Assembly (NCBI GenBank): GCA_946886875.1
Contig: CAMPJN010000033.1
Location: forward strand, 1 to 17,352
Reading direction: 5' to 3'
From: an uncultured Pseudomonas sp.
GTDB lineage: Bacteria; Pseudomonadota; Gammaproteobacteria; Pseudomonadales; Pseudomonadaceae
DNA: 17,352 nt
The notes beneath the pieces were generated by a model. It had not been told where the DNA came from. It saw only the letters and a program-made list of their open reading frames with translations, and searched no databases. Position 1 is the stretch's first letter; each line of letters begins with the position of its first letter. Shown here one piece after another: positions 7,459 through 13,318 of the stretch. A program made the position numbers and the translations under genes.

Positions 7459-7882
7459 GTGGGTTTTCTGTTCTCTCGAGGCTGAATTTCCGTGGCGGCG
7501 TTGTGGTCGGTTCCACTTCCAGCTTTCCCCCGCATTCGTCGACCGGTTGCCAAGACAGCGCATAGAGCGCACAGCAGCCGCCCGGCTTGGTAAATCGTCC
7601 TTCTCGTGTTCGCACAATCAAGTCTCGCTCCTGTAGCTCCTTGAGGGCTGCGGCCAGAGTCGAGGTGCTGTTGACGCCCCAGGCCTTCGCCTGAGAAATC
7701 GAGGCACTCAGATCGCCGTTATTGCTACCGCGGTACTGGCGAAGAAGGCCCAGCAGCACCTTCAGGGCACCACCGGACAGCGACCGGAAACCCTCGCTGT
7801 CCATGACCACATGAGGCAGGGCGGCGAAGGTGCCGGACGCGCTGCGCCCCTTGGATTTTCTAAGGCTGCGTGCCACGGCCAT
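7409..7882 (-). CDS. winged-helix DNA-binding protein, probable replication initiator or regulator
   Basis: The 157-aa protein starts MAVARSLRKSKGRSASGTF and contains LPHVV, then a winged-helix-like core (SLSGGALKVLLGLLRQY, NNGDLSAS, STLAAALKELQERDLIVRTR) and ALSWQPVDECGGKL. I know this pattern from small HTH proteins of integrative elements and phages, often presumed to act in replication. The C-terminal end (RKSNRVDSKIEA) is encoded by the TTCGA dyads at 7424-7458, which is typical of iterons extending into a rep gene. The start is unclear. The frame is open to a TTG at 7939, but the only good SD (GGGAG) serves an ATG at 7946 in another frame. The gene follows the 76-aa gene closely. Role is inferred. 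Confidence 0.72.
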   Translation of the reverse strand: MAVARSLRKSKGRSASGTFAALPHVVMDSEGFRSLSGGALKVLLGLLRQYRGSNNGDLSASISQAKAWGVNSTSTLAAALKELQERDLIVRTREGRFTKPGGCCALYALSWQPVDECGGKLEVEPTTTPPRKFSLERTENPLRKSNRVDSKIEAMGT

Positions 7883-7946
7883 TCCCCGTAGCTTTATTCG
7901 GGCCGGCCGATCCCGTCGGTGCAATGGCACCGGTTTCAATTCGCAT
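7860..7946 (-). CDS. possible 28-aa leader ORF overlapping the winged-helix start
   Basis: An ATG at 7946, 3 bp after the stop of the 76-aa gene and with GGGAG 8 bp upstream, opens a 28-codon frame (MRIETGAIAP...). It ends at a TAG 22 bp after the proposed ATG of the winged-helix gene. It has the best ribosome site here, so it may couple translation to the downstream gene. It could instead mark a frameshift at the true N-terminus. Confidence 0.3.
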   Translation of the reverse strand: MRIETGAIAPTGSAGPNKATGNGRGTQP

Positions 7947-7949
7947 GGG

Positions 7950-8180
7950 TTACTCCCTGGGCTGGGCGGCTAAGGCCCGTCGGCGTGGTTCTGAGGCTAG
8001 GGCGCCGTACTCTTCGTCAGTGATGCGCCCGAGGTCTTTAAGGCACGTCAGGTATCCGAAAGCCCAGTCGCCGGCCATTTCACGCCCCTGCTTGGTCCAG
8101 CGGGGATCGTCAGCACGGTCGTTGAACTGGGCGAGCTGGCAATCACCGAGCTCGCTCAGGAGAGCGGAAAGGCTTCTCAT
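7950..8180 (-). CDS. hypothetical protein, 76 aa
   Basis: This is an unrecognised small acidic/helical protein (MRSLSALLSELGDCQLAQFN, then GDWAFGYLTCLKDLGRITDEEYGALASE). The second half resembles small phage proteins with a helix followed by an xITDEEYxAL helix. The gene has a strong GAGGAGG close to its ATG, which overlaps the upstream stop by 4 bp (ATGA). It belongs to a chain of four short overlapping genes between the leader and the winged-helix gene. Confidence 0.75.
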   Translation of the reverse strand: MRSLSALLSELGDCQLAQFNDRADDPRWTKQGREMAGDWAFGYLTCLKDLGRITDEEYGALASEPRRRALAAQPRE

Positions 8181-8548
8181 GCGACCTCCTCGCCGGGCTC
8201 TTCTTCGTCTACCGGTTCGAACTGAGCCGCGCCGTTTCGCATGGCGCGCAATCCAAGCACCGCAGCCCGGGCAACGGCTTCAGCGAAGCCAATTTCAAGG
8301 CAGGTGTAGTGCCCACCCATGCCGAGAAGTGCGTAGGCAATCGCCTCGTAGGCTTTGGTTTCGTTGGCACCGGCTAGCTCAGCAACCTCCACGTCGAAGA
8401 AGCCAATGCCTTTTTCCCAATCGGCGGCCACGCCCGGGTTGTTGCGCGGCCAGTTGATCATCCATCCCTCGGCATCACGGCTGGTGAAGCTCAATTCGTC
8501 GCGCCTTGTGATAGGGGCTTTATTGGTGCTGGTCGGCTGGTTATGCAT
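8177..8548 (-). CDS. hypothetical protein, 123 aa
   Basis: Unrecognised. It is soluble, with no signal peptide or membrane segment. It has an N-terminal region with GWMINWPRNNPGV and WEKGIGFFDVEVAELA, a central helical stretch with a conserved-looking AYALLGMGG, and an acidic tail (DEEEPGEEVA). It overlaps both neighbours by 4-8 bp, so it should be translated with them. Confidence 0.72.
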   Translation of the reverse strand: MHNQPTSTNKAPITRRDELSFTSRDAEGWMINWPRNNPGVAADWEKGIGFFDVEVAELAGANETKAYEAIAYALLGMGGHYTCLEIGFAEAVARAAVLGLRAMRNGAAQFEPVDEEEPGEEVA

Positions 8549-8810
8549 GAATCACCGCCTTGCGCTGGGCGTCGGCAATGAACAGCTGCAGATCCTCCGC
8601 GAGGAAGGCGATCTGTCCGGCGATCACGTCATCTACCTCTGCAACCTGGTGTTGCGCCGCGGTGATCATCTTCATCAGCTCGGCATCACTGCATGCCGCA
8701 CCGATGGCCAGGAGGTGCGTGCGGATGATTTGAAGCCCATCGCGGGCCACTGTGCGCACATCGGCTGCATCGATCATCAGGCCGTAGGCATCGGAGTGAG
8801 GGTTAGGCAT
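8541..8810 (-). CDS. hypothetical protein, 89 aa
   Basis: Unrecognised. It is a small, almost wholly helical protein (VRTVARDGLQIIRTHLLAI, ELMKMITAAQHQVAEVDDV, FLAEDLQLFIADAQRK) that could form a helical bundle or oligomer. The SD GGGAGG lies 6 bp before the ATG. It overlaps the upstream gene by 8 bp and the downstream gene by 8 bp. Confidence 0.72.
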   Translation of the reverse strand: MPNPHSDAYGLMIDAADVRTVARDGLQIIRTHLLAIGAACSDAELMKMITAAQHQVAEVDDVIAGQIAFLAEDLQLFIADAQRKAVIHA

Positions 8811-8973
8811 GGTCCGCCTCCCAAGCTTCCAGAGCGCGAGCGCGGGCCATGGCGGCGTTGTAGCGGTTCAGTCTGACCGAGAGGCTGGAGTCAGCGCGCA
8901 GGGCTGCCATAGCGCGGGCTTTCCACGCTGCGGCGTGTGATGCGGACGGATTGAGGGCGTGCGAGTGATTCAT
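8803..8973 (-). CDS. hypothetical protein, 56 aa
   Basis: This short basic, Ala/Arg-rich helical protein (MNHSHALNPSASHAAAWKAR, then ALRADSSLSVRLNRYNAAMA) is the first gene after the structured leader. The start at 8973 is set by AAGGAG 8 bp upstream. The same frame is open to 9600, but that part overlaps the AlpA-like gene in another frame and is probably not coding. I associate this sequence type with the ash/kil-type position after the immunity leader of P4-like elements, from memory only. Confidence 0.62.
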   Translation of the reverse strand: MNHSHALNPSASHAAAWKARAMAALRADSSLSVRLNRYNAAMARARALEAWEADHA

Positions 8974-9126
8974 GGGTGATGCTCCTTCTGCTGGGGAGCT
9001 GTCACTGCCTGCGGCCAAGCAGGTTAGGGTGGCAGCTGTACGCGGGTTGGCCGACCGGGGCAAAAGGAGCCCGGCACACCCGAAGGTGTCCCACGCACAG
9101 CCGCCATAACACAAAACGGCGGGCAC
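8974..9126 (-). promoter_or_regulatory. structured leader between AlpA terminator and small-gene operon
   Basis: Read leftward, this holds a stable hairpin with a TTCG tetraloop (GGGACACC TTCG GGTGTGCC, 9092-9073). It lies in a stretch that would read YGGCAWDTFGCAG in the frame of the 56-aa gene. I recall this string upstream of small genes in many prophage-like elements. Conservation may act at RNA level, as in P4-type immunity by a processed RNA, or as a short peptide. I see no clear promoter. Confidence 0.4.
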
Positions 9127-9159
9127 AAAAAAAGCGCCAGCTATCAGTGTGGGGCGCTT
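9127..9159 (-). terminator. intrinsic terminator after the AlpA-like gene
   Basis: Read leftward, AAGCGCC (9159-9153), a 14-nt loop and GGCGCTT (9138-9132) are followed by a T run (A's at 9127-9133). It lies about 100 bp after the AlpA-like stop and would end early transcription unless it is read through, which makes it a candidate control point for the downstream genes. Confidence 0.75.
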
Positions 9160-9257
9160 GTGCGCCTTTTGCTTGTTCGACCGGCCAAGGTCGGCCGCAG
9201 GATTGACTGCGACGGGAGAACCATAGCGCTCAGCGCGGCATTGATCAAGCAGCTGGG

Positions 9258-9488
9258 CTACATGGCTTCCTTGGCGTTGCGGCTTGCTGCCCGCTGTGAG
9301 ACCCAGGCCTGCACCTCTGCGAGGACAAAGGCGATCGGCGCCTGGCGGGTGCCGGTGGTGCTCAACTTCAACTGCTTGGGGAACTCGCCGGCGGCGATAC
9401 GGCGGTTGATCGAGCTGCGCGACAGGCCGGTCATTTCCAGCACGTCCGGCATGCGGATGAGTGGTCCAATTTGCGGTTCTCGTTCCAT
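9258..9488 (-). CDS. AlpA-family regulator (proximal copy)
   Basis: This 76-aa MerR-like HTH protein carries the AlpA signature: LIRMPDVLEMTGLSRSSINR, then GEFPKQLKLS and VLAEVQAWV. AlpA-type proteins act as excisionases or transcription activators in P4-like elements. The ATG at 9488 (AGGA upstream) is preferred over a TTG at 9524. It is followed by an intrinsic terminator. A palindrome GGTATACC lies at 9515-9522 upstream and could be an operator. It is a clear paralogue of the AlpA-like protein at 10659-10937. Confidence 0.88.
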   Translation of the reverse strand: MEREPQIGPLIRMPDVLEMTGLSRSSINRRIAAGEFPKQLKLSTTGTRQAPIAFVLAEVQAWVSQRAASRNAKEAM

Positions 9489-9596
9489 GGTGCGCCATCC
9501 TGCATTTTGCTGAAGGTATACCAAGTATTTTAGACGGCATCCCTCTTGGCGTGTCGCCGGGAGGAATGCACATTTTTTCGGGTGCGTGGTACAGGC

Positions 9597-9905
9597 TCAT
9601 GCGATTGCCTTGCCGACTTCGGCGGGCGGGGTGCCCAGGTAGTAAAGCGCCACGCCATGATGGGTTCGCCCGTGATCATCCGTGAGGGTGAGACGGTAGG
9701 TCTTGATCGCGTGGCCGGCTTCGCGCAGTTCCTTGATCCTGGCAGCAGGCATCATGATGTTCAGCTCGCTGCGAGCTTTGATCGTATCCACTGGTCCAAG
9801 CTGCAGGCGCTCCAGCAAGCGAGCTCGCTGGGCTTCAGCGGTGGTATCATTCAGAGGCATTTCCTTAGGGCTGGCCTGTTGGTCGGCCTTTTTCTTGTCC
9901 GTCAT
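9597..9905 (-). CDS. helix-turn-helix protein (HTH_39-like)
   Basis: The 102-aa protein has a charged N-terminus and then RLQLGPVDTIKARSELNIMM, PAARIKELREAGHAIKT and a beta-hairpin-like TYRLTLTDDHGRTHHGVALYYL. This matches small phage HTH proteins of the HTH_39 type, which are found near early regulators. It probably binds DNA. Its ATG overlaps the stop of the 34-codon ORF (ATGA). Its own TGA overlaps an ATG at 9600 that opens a long frame, probably by chance. Confidence 0.8.
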   Translation of the reverse strand: MTDKKKADQQASPKEMPLNDTTAEAQRARLLERLQLGPVDTIKARSELNIMMPAARIKELREAGHAIKTYRLTLTDDHGRTHHGVALYYLGTPPAEVGKAIA

Positions 9906-10006
9906 TTAGATAGCCTCCCCTCGACCTGCTGCAATCCGCTGGCGTATTCGGCTGAGGGCAGGTCTGTATGGCGTAGCGTTTCTGGTAGCCAGATGAGACT
10001 GGTCAT
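9902..10006 (-). CDS. short ORF, 34 aa, joined to both neighbours by ATGA
   Basis: The frame MTSLIWLPETLRHTDLPSAE... fills the gap between the KilA-N gene and the HTH gene exactly. Its ATG overlaps the KilA-N stop (ATGA at 10003-10006) and its TGA overlaps the ATG of the HTH gene (ATGA at 9902-9905). Such exact double coupling is unlikely unless it is translated. A GGGGAGG near its end would serve the next gene. No function is recognised, and it may serve translational coupling. Confidence 0.65.
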   Translation of the reverse strand: MTSLIWLPETLRHTDLPSAEYASGLQQVEGRLSK

Positions 10007-10662
10007 TGGGTGTTGGCCTCCTGCCTGGCGCGTTGATCCAGGCGAGCCTGGAGCGTCTGTTGGCGCTCGCTGAAGGAGAGGCCGCCATCGATCAGGAGCT
10101 GATCTATCTGGCGCAGGTTCTCCAGAGTGAGAGCATCCGCCGTGCTGGCGAAACTGTCGGCTGCGCTCTTTGGTGCAGCGTTTTCAATCGGACGAAGCTG
10201 GCCGGTCTTATGCTTTGCCAGGGCCTGCTCGACGAACTCGGCCAAGGGACTCGGCTTCCAGTTTTCGCCACGACACTCAAGCCAACGGGCCAGACCTACT
10301 GCGAGGGTGAAATGCACCCACATCCCTGCGTCGTAGTTTTTGACCCCGTTGCCGGGGATGTTGGGGCCGGCCGCAACATGCTTGCCAGGGTCTCCGGCCA
10401 CTTGGCGGATGATTCCCACCGCTGCCAGGTCGCGCAGATAGCCCGACTTGTGCCGAGAACGCACCTCGTTGCTTTGCCATCTTTCGGAGAGTTGAGAGCT
10501 TTTGCTATCGATCAAGCGGATCGCGTGTTGAGAGTCGGCGGCCGTCAAATACTCCGCAGGGTTGCGCCCATAATGCTTGGCCAGCAACGAGGCATTGAGC
10601 ATGCCATCGGCGTCGAAAGCGACAACACTGCGGCCGTGGTGATGCGCAGTAATGCCATTCAT
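10003..10662 (-). CDS. KilA-N domain protein
   Basis: The 219-aa protein has the KilA-N pattern: an N-terminal VVAFDADGMLNASLLAKHYG, NPAEYL, and a YDAGMWVHFTLAVGLARWL block (about 120-138). The C-terminal tail (about 165-219) is variable and helical. KilA-N proteins bind DNA and occur in phage antirepressor or kil-type genes. The start at 10662 is chosen because its ATG overlaps the AlpA-like stop (ATGA) with AAGGA upstream. The in-frame extension to 10731 overlaps that gene. It appears intact. Confidence 0.85.
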   Translation of the reverse strand: MNGITAHHHGRSVVAFDADGMLNASLLAKHYGRNPAEYLTAADSQHAIRLIDSKSSQLSERWQSNEVRSRHKSGYLRDLAAVGIIRQVAGDPGKHVAAGPNIPGNGVKNYDAGMWVHFTLAVGLARWLECRGENWKPSPLAEFVEQALAKHKTGQLRPIENAAPKSAADSFASTADALTLENLRQIDQLLIDGGLSFSERQQTLQARLDQRARQEANTQ

Positions 10663-10937
10663 GCCGCCGATCCTTGATCGCGCTTCGCAATCTGAGCGGT
10701 TATCCAGGCTTGCGCCTCTGCTAATACCCATCCAACAGGCGCACCGCGAGATTTGCTGTCGCTAAGGCGGACTGAGCGAGGGAAAGTTGGATCATCTTTC
10801 AAACGCTTGTAGATAGTGCCCCTGGTGAGGCCCGTTATGGCTACCAGTTCAGGCATGCGGATGATGGTTGCTGCTGGGTTGAGCCAATGCTTGGTAGGGG
10901 TTGGGCTGGAGCTTTTAGGTCCGGGGGCGCTGTTCAT
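10659..10937 (-). CDS. AlpA-family regulator (distal copy)
   Basis: This 92-aa protein has an unstructured Pro/Ser-rich N-terminus (about 1-22), then IIRMPELVAITGLTRGTIYK, TFPRSVRLS and WVLAEAQAWI, parallel to the AlpA-like protein at 9258-9488. It is the first gene of the leftward early module and has CGGAG 7 bp before its ATG. It may be the main transcription regulator or the excisionase. With two copies the roles may be divided. The upstream region (10938-10975) contains TATTAAT read leftward, a weak -10 candidate. Confidence 0.88.
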   Translation of the reverse strand: MNSAPGPKSSSPTPTKHWLNPAATIIRMPELVAITGLTRGTIYKRLKDDPTFPRSVRLSDSKSRGAPVGWVLAEAQAWITAQIAKRDQGSAA

Positions 10938-10975
10938 TTCTGTACTCCGCTATTGATTAATACAGGAATGACGCT

Positions 10976-11287
10976 ATGTCACTGGAAAGCGAAGGGAAGC
11001 CCCTGACATGGCTTTTTATTTCTTTTTTCAGGGTCACTAATGCGGTGCTTTCGACCGCAGGCATTCAGTTGCAGATGGTCGCCGATCACGCGACCGGCCA
11101 TCAGAGCGCTGTTTCTCTACCGGCAGCAGCACGCCTTGAGGTCGGCCCTGCTCACGGCTACCGTGTTCGGGTACCCAGGAGGGCAGAATGGAAAACAACA
11201 CTCTCACCACCCAGGAACTACTGGAGGCGGCGGCCGCCGGCAACTTCGAGCAGGTTCAGCAGTTGGTCCAGGCCGGCGCGGATCTGA
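10976..11287 (+). CDS. possible small ORF truncated by the ankyrin gene
   Basis: A rightward frame of up to 103 codons starts MSLESEGKPLTWLFISFFRV with AGGA 8 bp upstream. It contains STAGIQLQMVADHATGHQSA and GPAHGYRV, which resemble small unannotated proteins of Pseudomonas phages (from memory). The last 100 bp overlap the ankyrin gene in another frame and read like out-of-frame sequence. The ORF may be real up to about 11180, with its end replaced when the ankyrin gene arrived. Confidence 0.35.
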   Translation: MSLESEGKPLTWLFISFFRVTNAVLSTAGIQLQMVADHATGHQSAVSLPAAARLEVGPAHGYRVRVPRRAEWKTTLSPPRNYWRRRPPATSSRFSSWSRPARI

Positions 11288-11778
11288 ATGTGCTGGTCGA
11301 CCGCGAGACGCTGCTCGATCACGCCGTCTCAGCTTTCACCATGTCGGTGCCGACCCCGCCGTTCGCCGCCGACATGCTGCGCCTGCTATTGCAGCTTGGC
11401 GCCGACCCCAACTTCCCAGATGATGAGGGCATGACCGCCTTGCACACCACCATGCTGGCCCAGAGCGTCGAGCTGATGCGCATCCTGCTGGAGGGTGGGG
11501 CGACGCCGAACGGCATGCCCGGTTTCAACTCTGATCAAACGCTGTACGACTGGGCCGAGGAGGACTATCGCTATAGCACCTGGTACGAGCCGTTCCACAC
11601 CGGTGGTTCTCTGTATCCACCCGATAAGCCGACGCTCGACGACGAAGCCGACGGAGATGCATGGCTTCTCTACCTCGATCGCTGCGCGGTCAAGCATGGC
11701 GCGCGGCGCCCCGACTACCTGTTTCTGCTGCGGGAGTTCGGCGCCCGGACTGCCGCAGAATTAGAGCGAAACCGATAG
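11188..11778 (+). CDS. ankyrin-repeat protein, probable cargo
   Basis: The 196-aa protein has about three ankyrin repeats: 7-33 (ELLEAAAAGNFEQVQQLVQA, GADLN), about 38-73 (LLRLLLQLGADPN-like, with a loop insertion) and 76-106 (GMTALHTTMLAQSVELMRIL, GGATPN). A non-repeat C-terminal part (about 110-196, Trp/Tyr-rich) follows, with a last degenerate helix pair. There is no signal peptide. Ankyrin repeats bind proteins, and the partner is unknown. A strong AGGAGG precedes the ATG. It reads opposite to the rest of the module and lies directly inside the right end, as accessory genes of satellites and prophages often do. A host-defence or fitness role is possible but not shown. Confidence 0.85.
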   Translation: MENNTLTTQELLEAAAAGNFEQVQQLVQAGADLNVLVDRETLLDHAVSAFTMSVPTPPFAADMLRLLLQLGADPNFPDDEGMTALHTTMLAQSVELMRILLEGGATPNGMPGFNSDQTLYDWAEEDYRYSTWYEPFHTGGSLYPPDKPTLDDEADGDAWLLYLDRCAVKHGARRPDYLFLLREFGARTAAELERNR

Positions 11779-11816
11779 CCGATTTACCTGCCTAAACGGG
11801 CCAGTAGCGAACAATA

Positions 11817-11837
11817 TGTATCCCTGCCTGTATCCCT
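11817..11837 (+). repeat. direct TGTATCC repeats, probable integrase arm-type sites (right)
   Basis: TGTATCCCTGCCTGTATCC at 11817-11835 repeats the 19-mer at 167-185 with one change, in the same orientation and with the same 12-bp spacing of its two half-sites. It lies about 60 bp before the degenerate tRNA-end repeat. Confidence 0.65.
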
Positions 11838-11885
11838 TAAAAAATCGAACTACATAGTACCTTTTAAAAACAATCAGTTATGGAA

Positions 11886-11914
11886 CAGGTTCTATCCCTG
11901 TCTCTCGACCAAAT
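11886..11914 (+). repeat. attR: degenerate copy of the tRNA-Pro 3' end
   Basis: CAGGTTC, then CCTGTCTCTC (11897-11906) and GACCAAAT (11907-11914) match the tRNA end at 26-55. Three mismatches and one missing base distinguish the copies. Host sequence resumes after this point. Confidence 0.78.
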
Positions 11915-11953
11915 CCCAGTTTTATCGCACTTGCCATAAGCGCCTAAAACGAT

Positions 11954-11981
11954 AAAGCCCGCATCCATAGCGGGCTTTTTT
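11954..11981 (+). terminator. intrinsic terminator, probably the original tRNA-Pro terminator
   Basis: A perfect 9-bp stem (AAAGCCCGC at 11954-11962, GCGGGCTTT at 11970-11978), a 7-nt loop and six T's. It lies 40 bp beyond attR, where the terminator of the uninterrupted tRNA gene would be expected. Confidence 0.85.
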
Positions 11982-12034
11982 GTGGGCGACGATTTTTCAT
12001 CGACCTCTGTCGTCGAACCGCTTTTTCGCGAGCA

Positions 12035-12063
12035 ACAAAAAACCCGCCGAGGCGGGTTTCTTC
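12035..12063. terminator. bidirectional terminator-like hairpin
   Basis: AAACCCGCC (12040-12048), a very short loop and GGCGGGTTT (12051-12059), with an A run before and TTTCTT after, so it could stop transcription from either side. It lies about 280 bp upstream of the desaturase gene. Confidence 0.65.
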
Positions 12064-12339
12064 CTGACCATCCAACATCCTGTCGGTTGCCATCCTGGCT
12101 ATGGTCGATCGTCCTTGATCCTGAGCGCGTCCTGCGCTGCAGTGGATGGGAATAGATTAAGCATCCGCCTCGAATGGCAAAAGAGCGAAACGCCGGCGAT
12201 TCTTGTAAGACATTCGCTATAGGTCGCAGGGCGGGTAATTCCATGAAGCGAAAGCTGGGGGCATTGATGCATGACTAGGTAATACGGCTGAAACATTCGA
12301 GTCCTAGCATCGCGGCCATTGTGACCGATAGGCCAGATT
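12064..12339. other. gene-free stretch upstream of the desaturase
   Basis: I see no convincing gene, RNA or repeat here. Short frames on both strands lack ribosome sites. It presumably holds the promoter of the desaturase gene, but no clear -35/-10 pair is visible. Confidence 0.5.
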
Positions 12340-13305
12340 ATGACCGAAGCTCGCCCCACCCCCACCCAACGACGTCCCCGGACCATTCAACTCGATCGCG
12401 AAGTACTCACACGACTGGCCCAGCCAGCACCACTGCGCTTGCTGTTGCAGGCGCTGCTTGAATGGCTGTGCATCATCGCATTGGCTGGCCTGGCCTTTAA
12501 GCTCGCCAGTGTTCCGGTCAGCGTGGCGTGCATGCTGCTCATCGCGACGCGACAGCATGCTTTGCTCACGCTGATGCATGATTTTTCGCATTATCAATTC
12601 AGCCGGCAGCAACGGACGGTCAACGATGTGTTGGGCGATGTGCTGACGGCGCTGCCCTTTTTCATCACGGTGCATGGCTTTCGCCGAAACCATCTGCAAC
12701 ACCACGCCCATGTGGCCACCGACCTCGACCCCAACTGGGTTTCGTCGCTCAAGAGAGCGCGCTACCAGTTCCCCATGACGCGGGCGCAGATATGGCTCGA
12801 AGTGCTTAAGCACTGTATCGGCTTCTATACGCTTGCCGAACTGAAACGCTACACGGTCGATGCCGGCATGGCCGTTGAGTTGCCCCGTGCCGTGCGCATC
12901 ACGCGCGCCCTGTTCTGGCTCGCTGTGGCCGGACTGGCCACCTATTTCGAGCTATGGACTGTGATCCTGCTCTACTGGTTACTGCCGTTAGCGACCTTCC
13001 TGATGGCAATTCTCTATCTACGTGACATCGGCGAGCACTATGGTATGTCCGCGCCGGGCATTCTCGGCTCGCGCACCGTGCTGGCCGGTTGGGTGGAACG
13101 CCTGCTGATCGCGCAGAACGGCGTCAACTTTCACGCCGAACATCATCTTTTTCCGTCGGTTCCGTTCTTCCGTTTGAAGCGCCTGCACCAGCAACTCATG
13201 CAGCTCCAGGCTTATAGCGACCATGCCCTCATCACGCGCGGCTACCTGTCGGGCTTGATCAATGAGGTCAGCCGACCACAACACAACGCCAGTACTGCCA
13301 GGTGA
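12340..13305 (+). CDS. membrane fatty acid desaturase family protein
   Basis: The 321-aa integral membrane di-iron enzyme has all three histidine boxes: HDFSH (80-84), HLQHHAH (118-124) and HAEHH (265-269). Hydrophobic segments lie at about 32-70 and 188-227, so it should have the usual four-helix layout with the boxes on the cytoplasmic face. The family inserts double bonds or hydroxyl groups into acyl chains or related lipids. The exact substrate cannot be told. The ATG has only a weak AGG upstream. The next gene starts 13 bp after the stop, so the two are probably co-transcribed. It belongs to the host chromosome. Confidence 0.92.
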   Translation: MTEARPTPTQRRPRTIQLDREVLTRLAQPAPLRLLLQALLEWLCIIALAGLAFKLASVPVSVACMLLIATRQHALLTLMHDFSHYQFSRQQRTVNDVLGDVLTALPFFITVHGFRRNHLQHHAHVATDLDPNWVSSLKRARYQFPMTRAQIWLEVLKHCIGFYTLAELKRYTVDAGMAVELPRAVRITRALFWLAVAGLATYFELWTVILLYWLLPLATFLMAILYLRDIGEHYGMSAPGILGSRTVLAGWVERLLIAQNGVNFHAEHHLFPSVPFFRLKRLHQQLMQLQAYSDHALITRGYLSGLINEVSRPQHNASTAR

Positions 13306-13318
13306 GGCGAGCATCGAT

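Larger units (their letters stand above)
37..11914. mobile_element. integrated phage-satellite-like element, about 11.9 kb, in tRNA-Pro
   Basis: The limits come from a degenerate repeat of the tRNA 3' end (26-55 and 11886-11914) and from paired TGTATCC repeats just inside both ends. Inside are a P4-type integrase beside the tRNA, two AlpA-like regulators, a KilA-N protein, a winged-helix replication-type protein with dyad repeats, a small terminase, two ejection-type proteins and an ankyrin cargo gene. No large terminase, portal, capsid, tail or lysis gene can be recognised. Overlapping intact genes argue against random decay. The alternatives are a deleted podovirus-like prophage or an integrative element that acquired late phage genes. 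Presence and limits of the element are well supported. The satellite label is an inference. Confidence 0.8.

Noticed and set aside
8803..9600. 265-codon leftward ORF whose ATG overlaps the stop of the HTH gene (ATGA)
   Set aside because: It covers the AlpA-like gene in another frame and runs through an intrinsic terminator. Only its last 56 codons have their own ribosome site. GC-rich DNA keeps such frames open by chance.
9906..10088. 60-codon leftward ORF overlapping the KilA-N end
   Set aside because: It has Arg/Pro/Ala-rich out-of-frame composition and no fitting overlap. The 34-codon frame with two ATGA junctions explains the gap better.
37..11914. Simple decayed prophage
   Set aside because: It is not excluded, but ranked lower. 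Genes are intact and overlapped, operons end in terminators, and int and TerS operons converge on an ordered repeat, with no gene fragments of missing phage functions.
11864..12244. 126-codon leftward ORF across attR
   Set aside because: It spans the element junction, two terminators and host DNA, and has no ribosome site.
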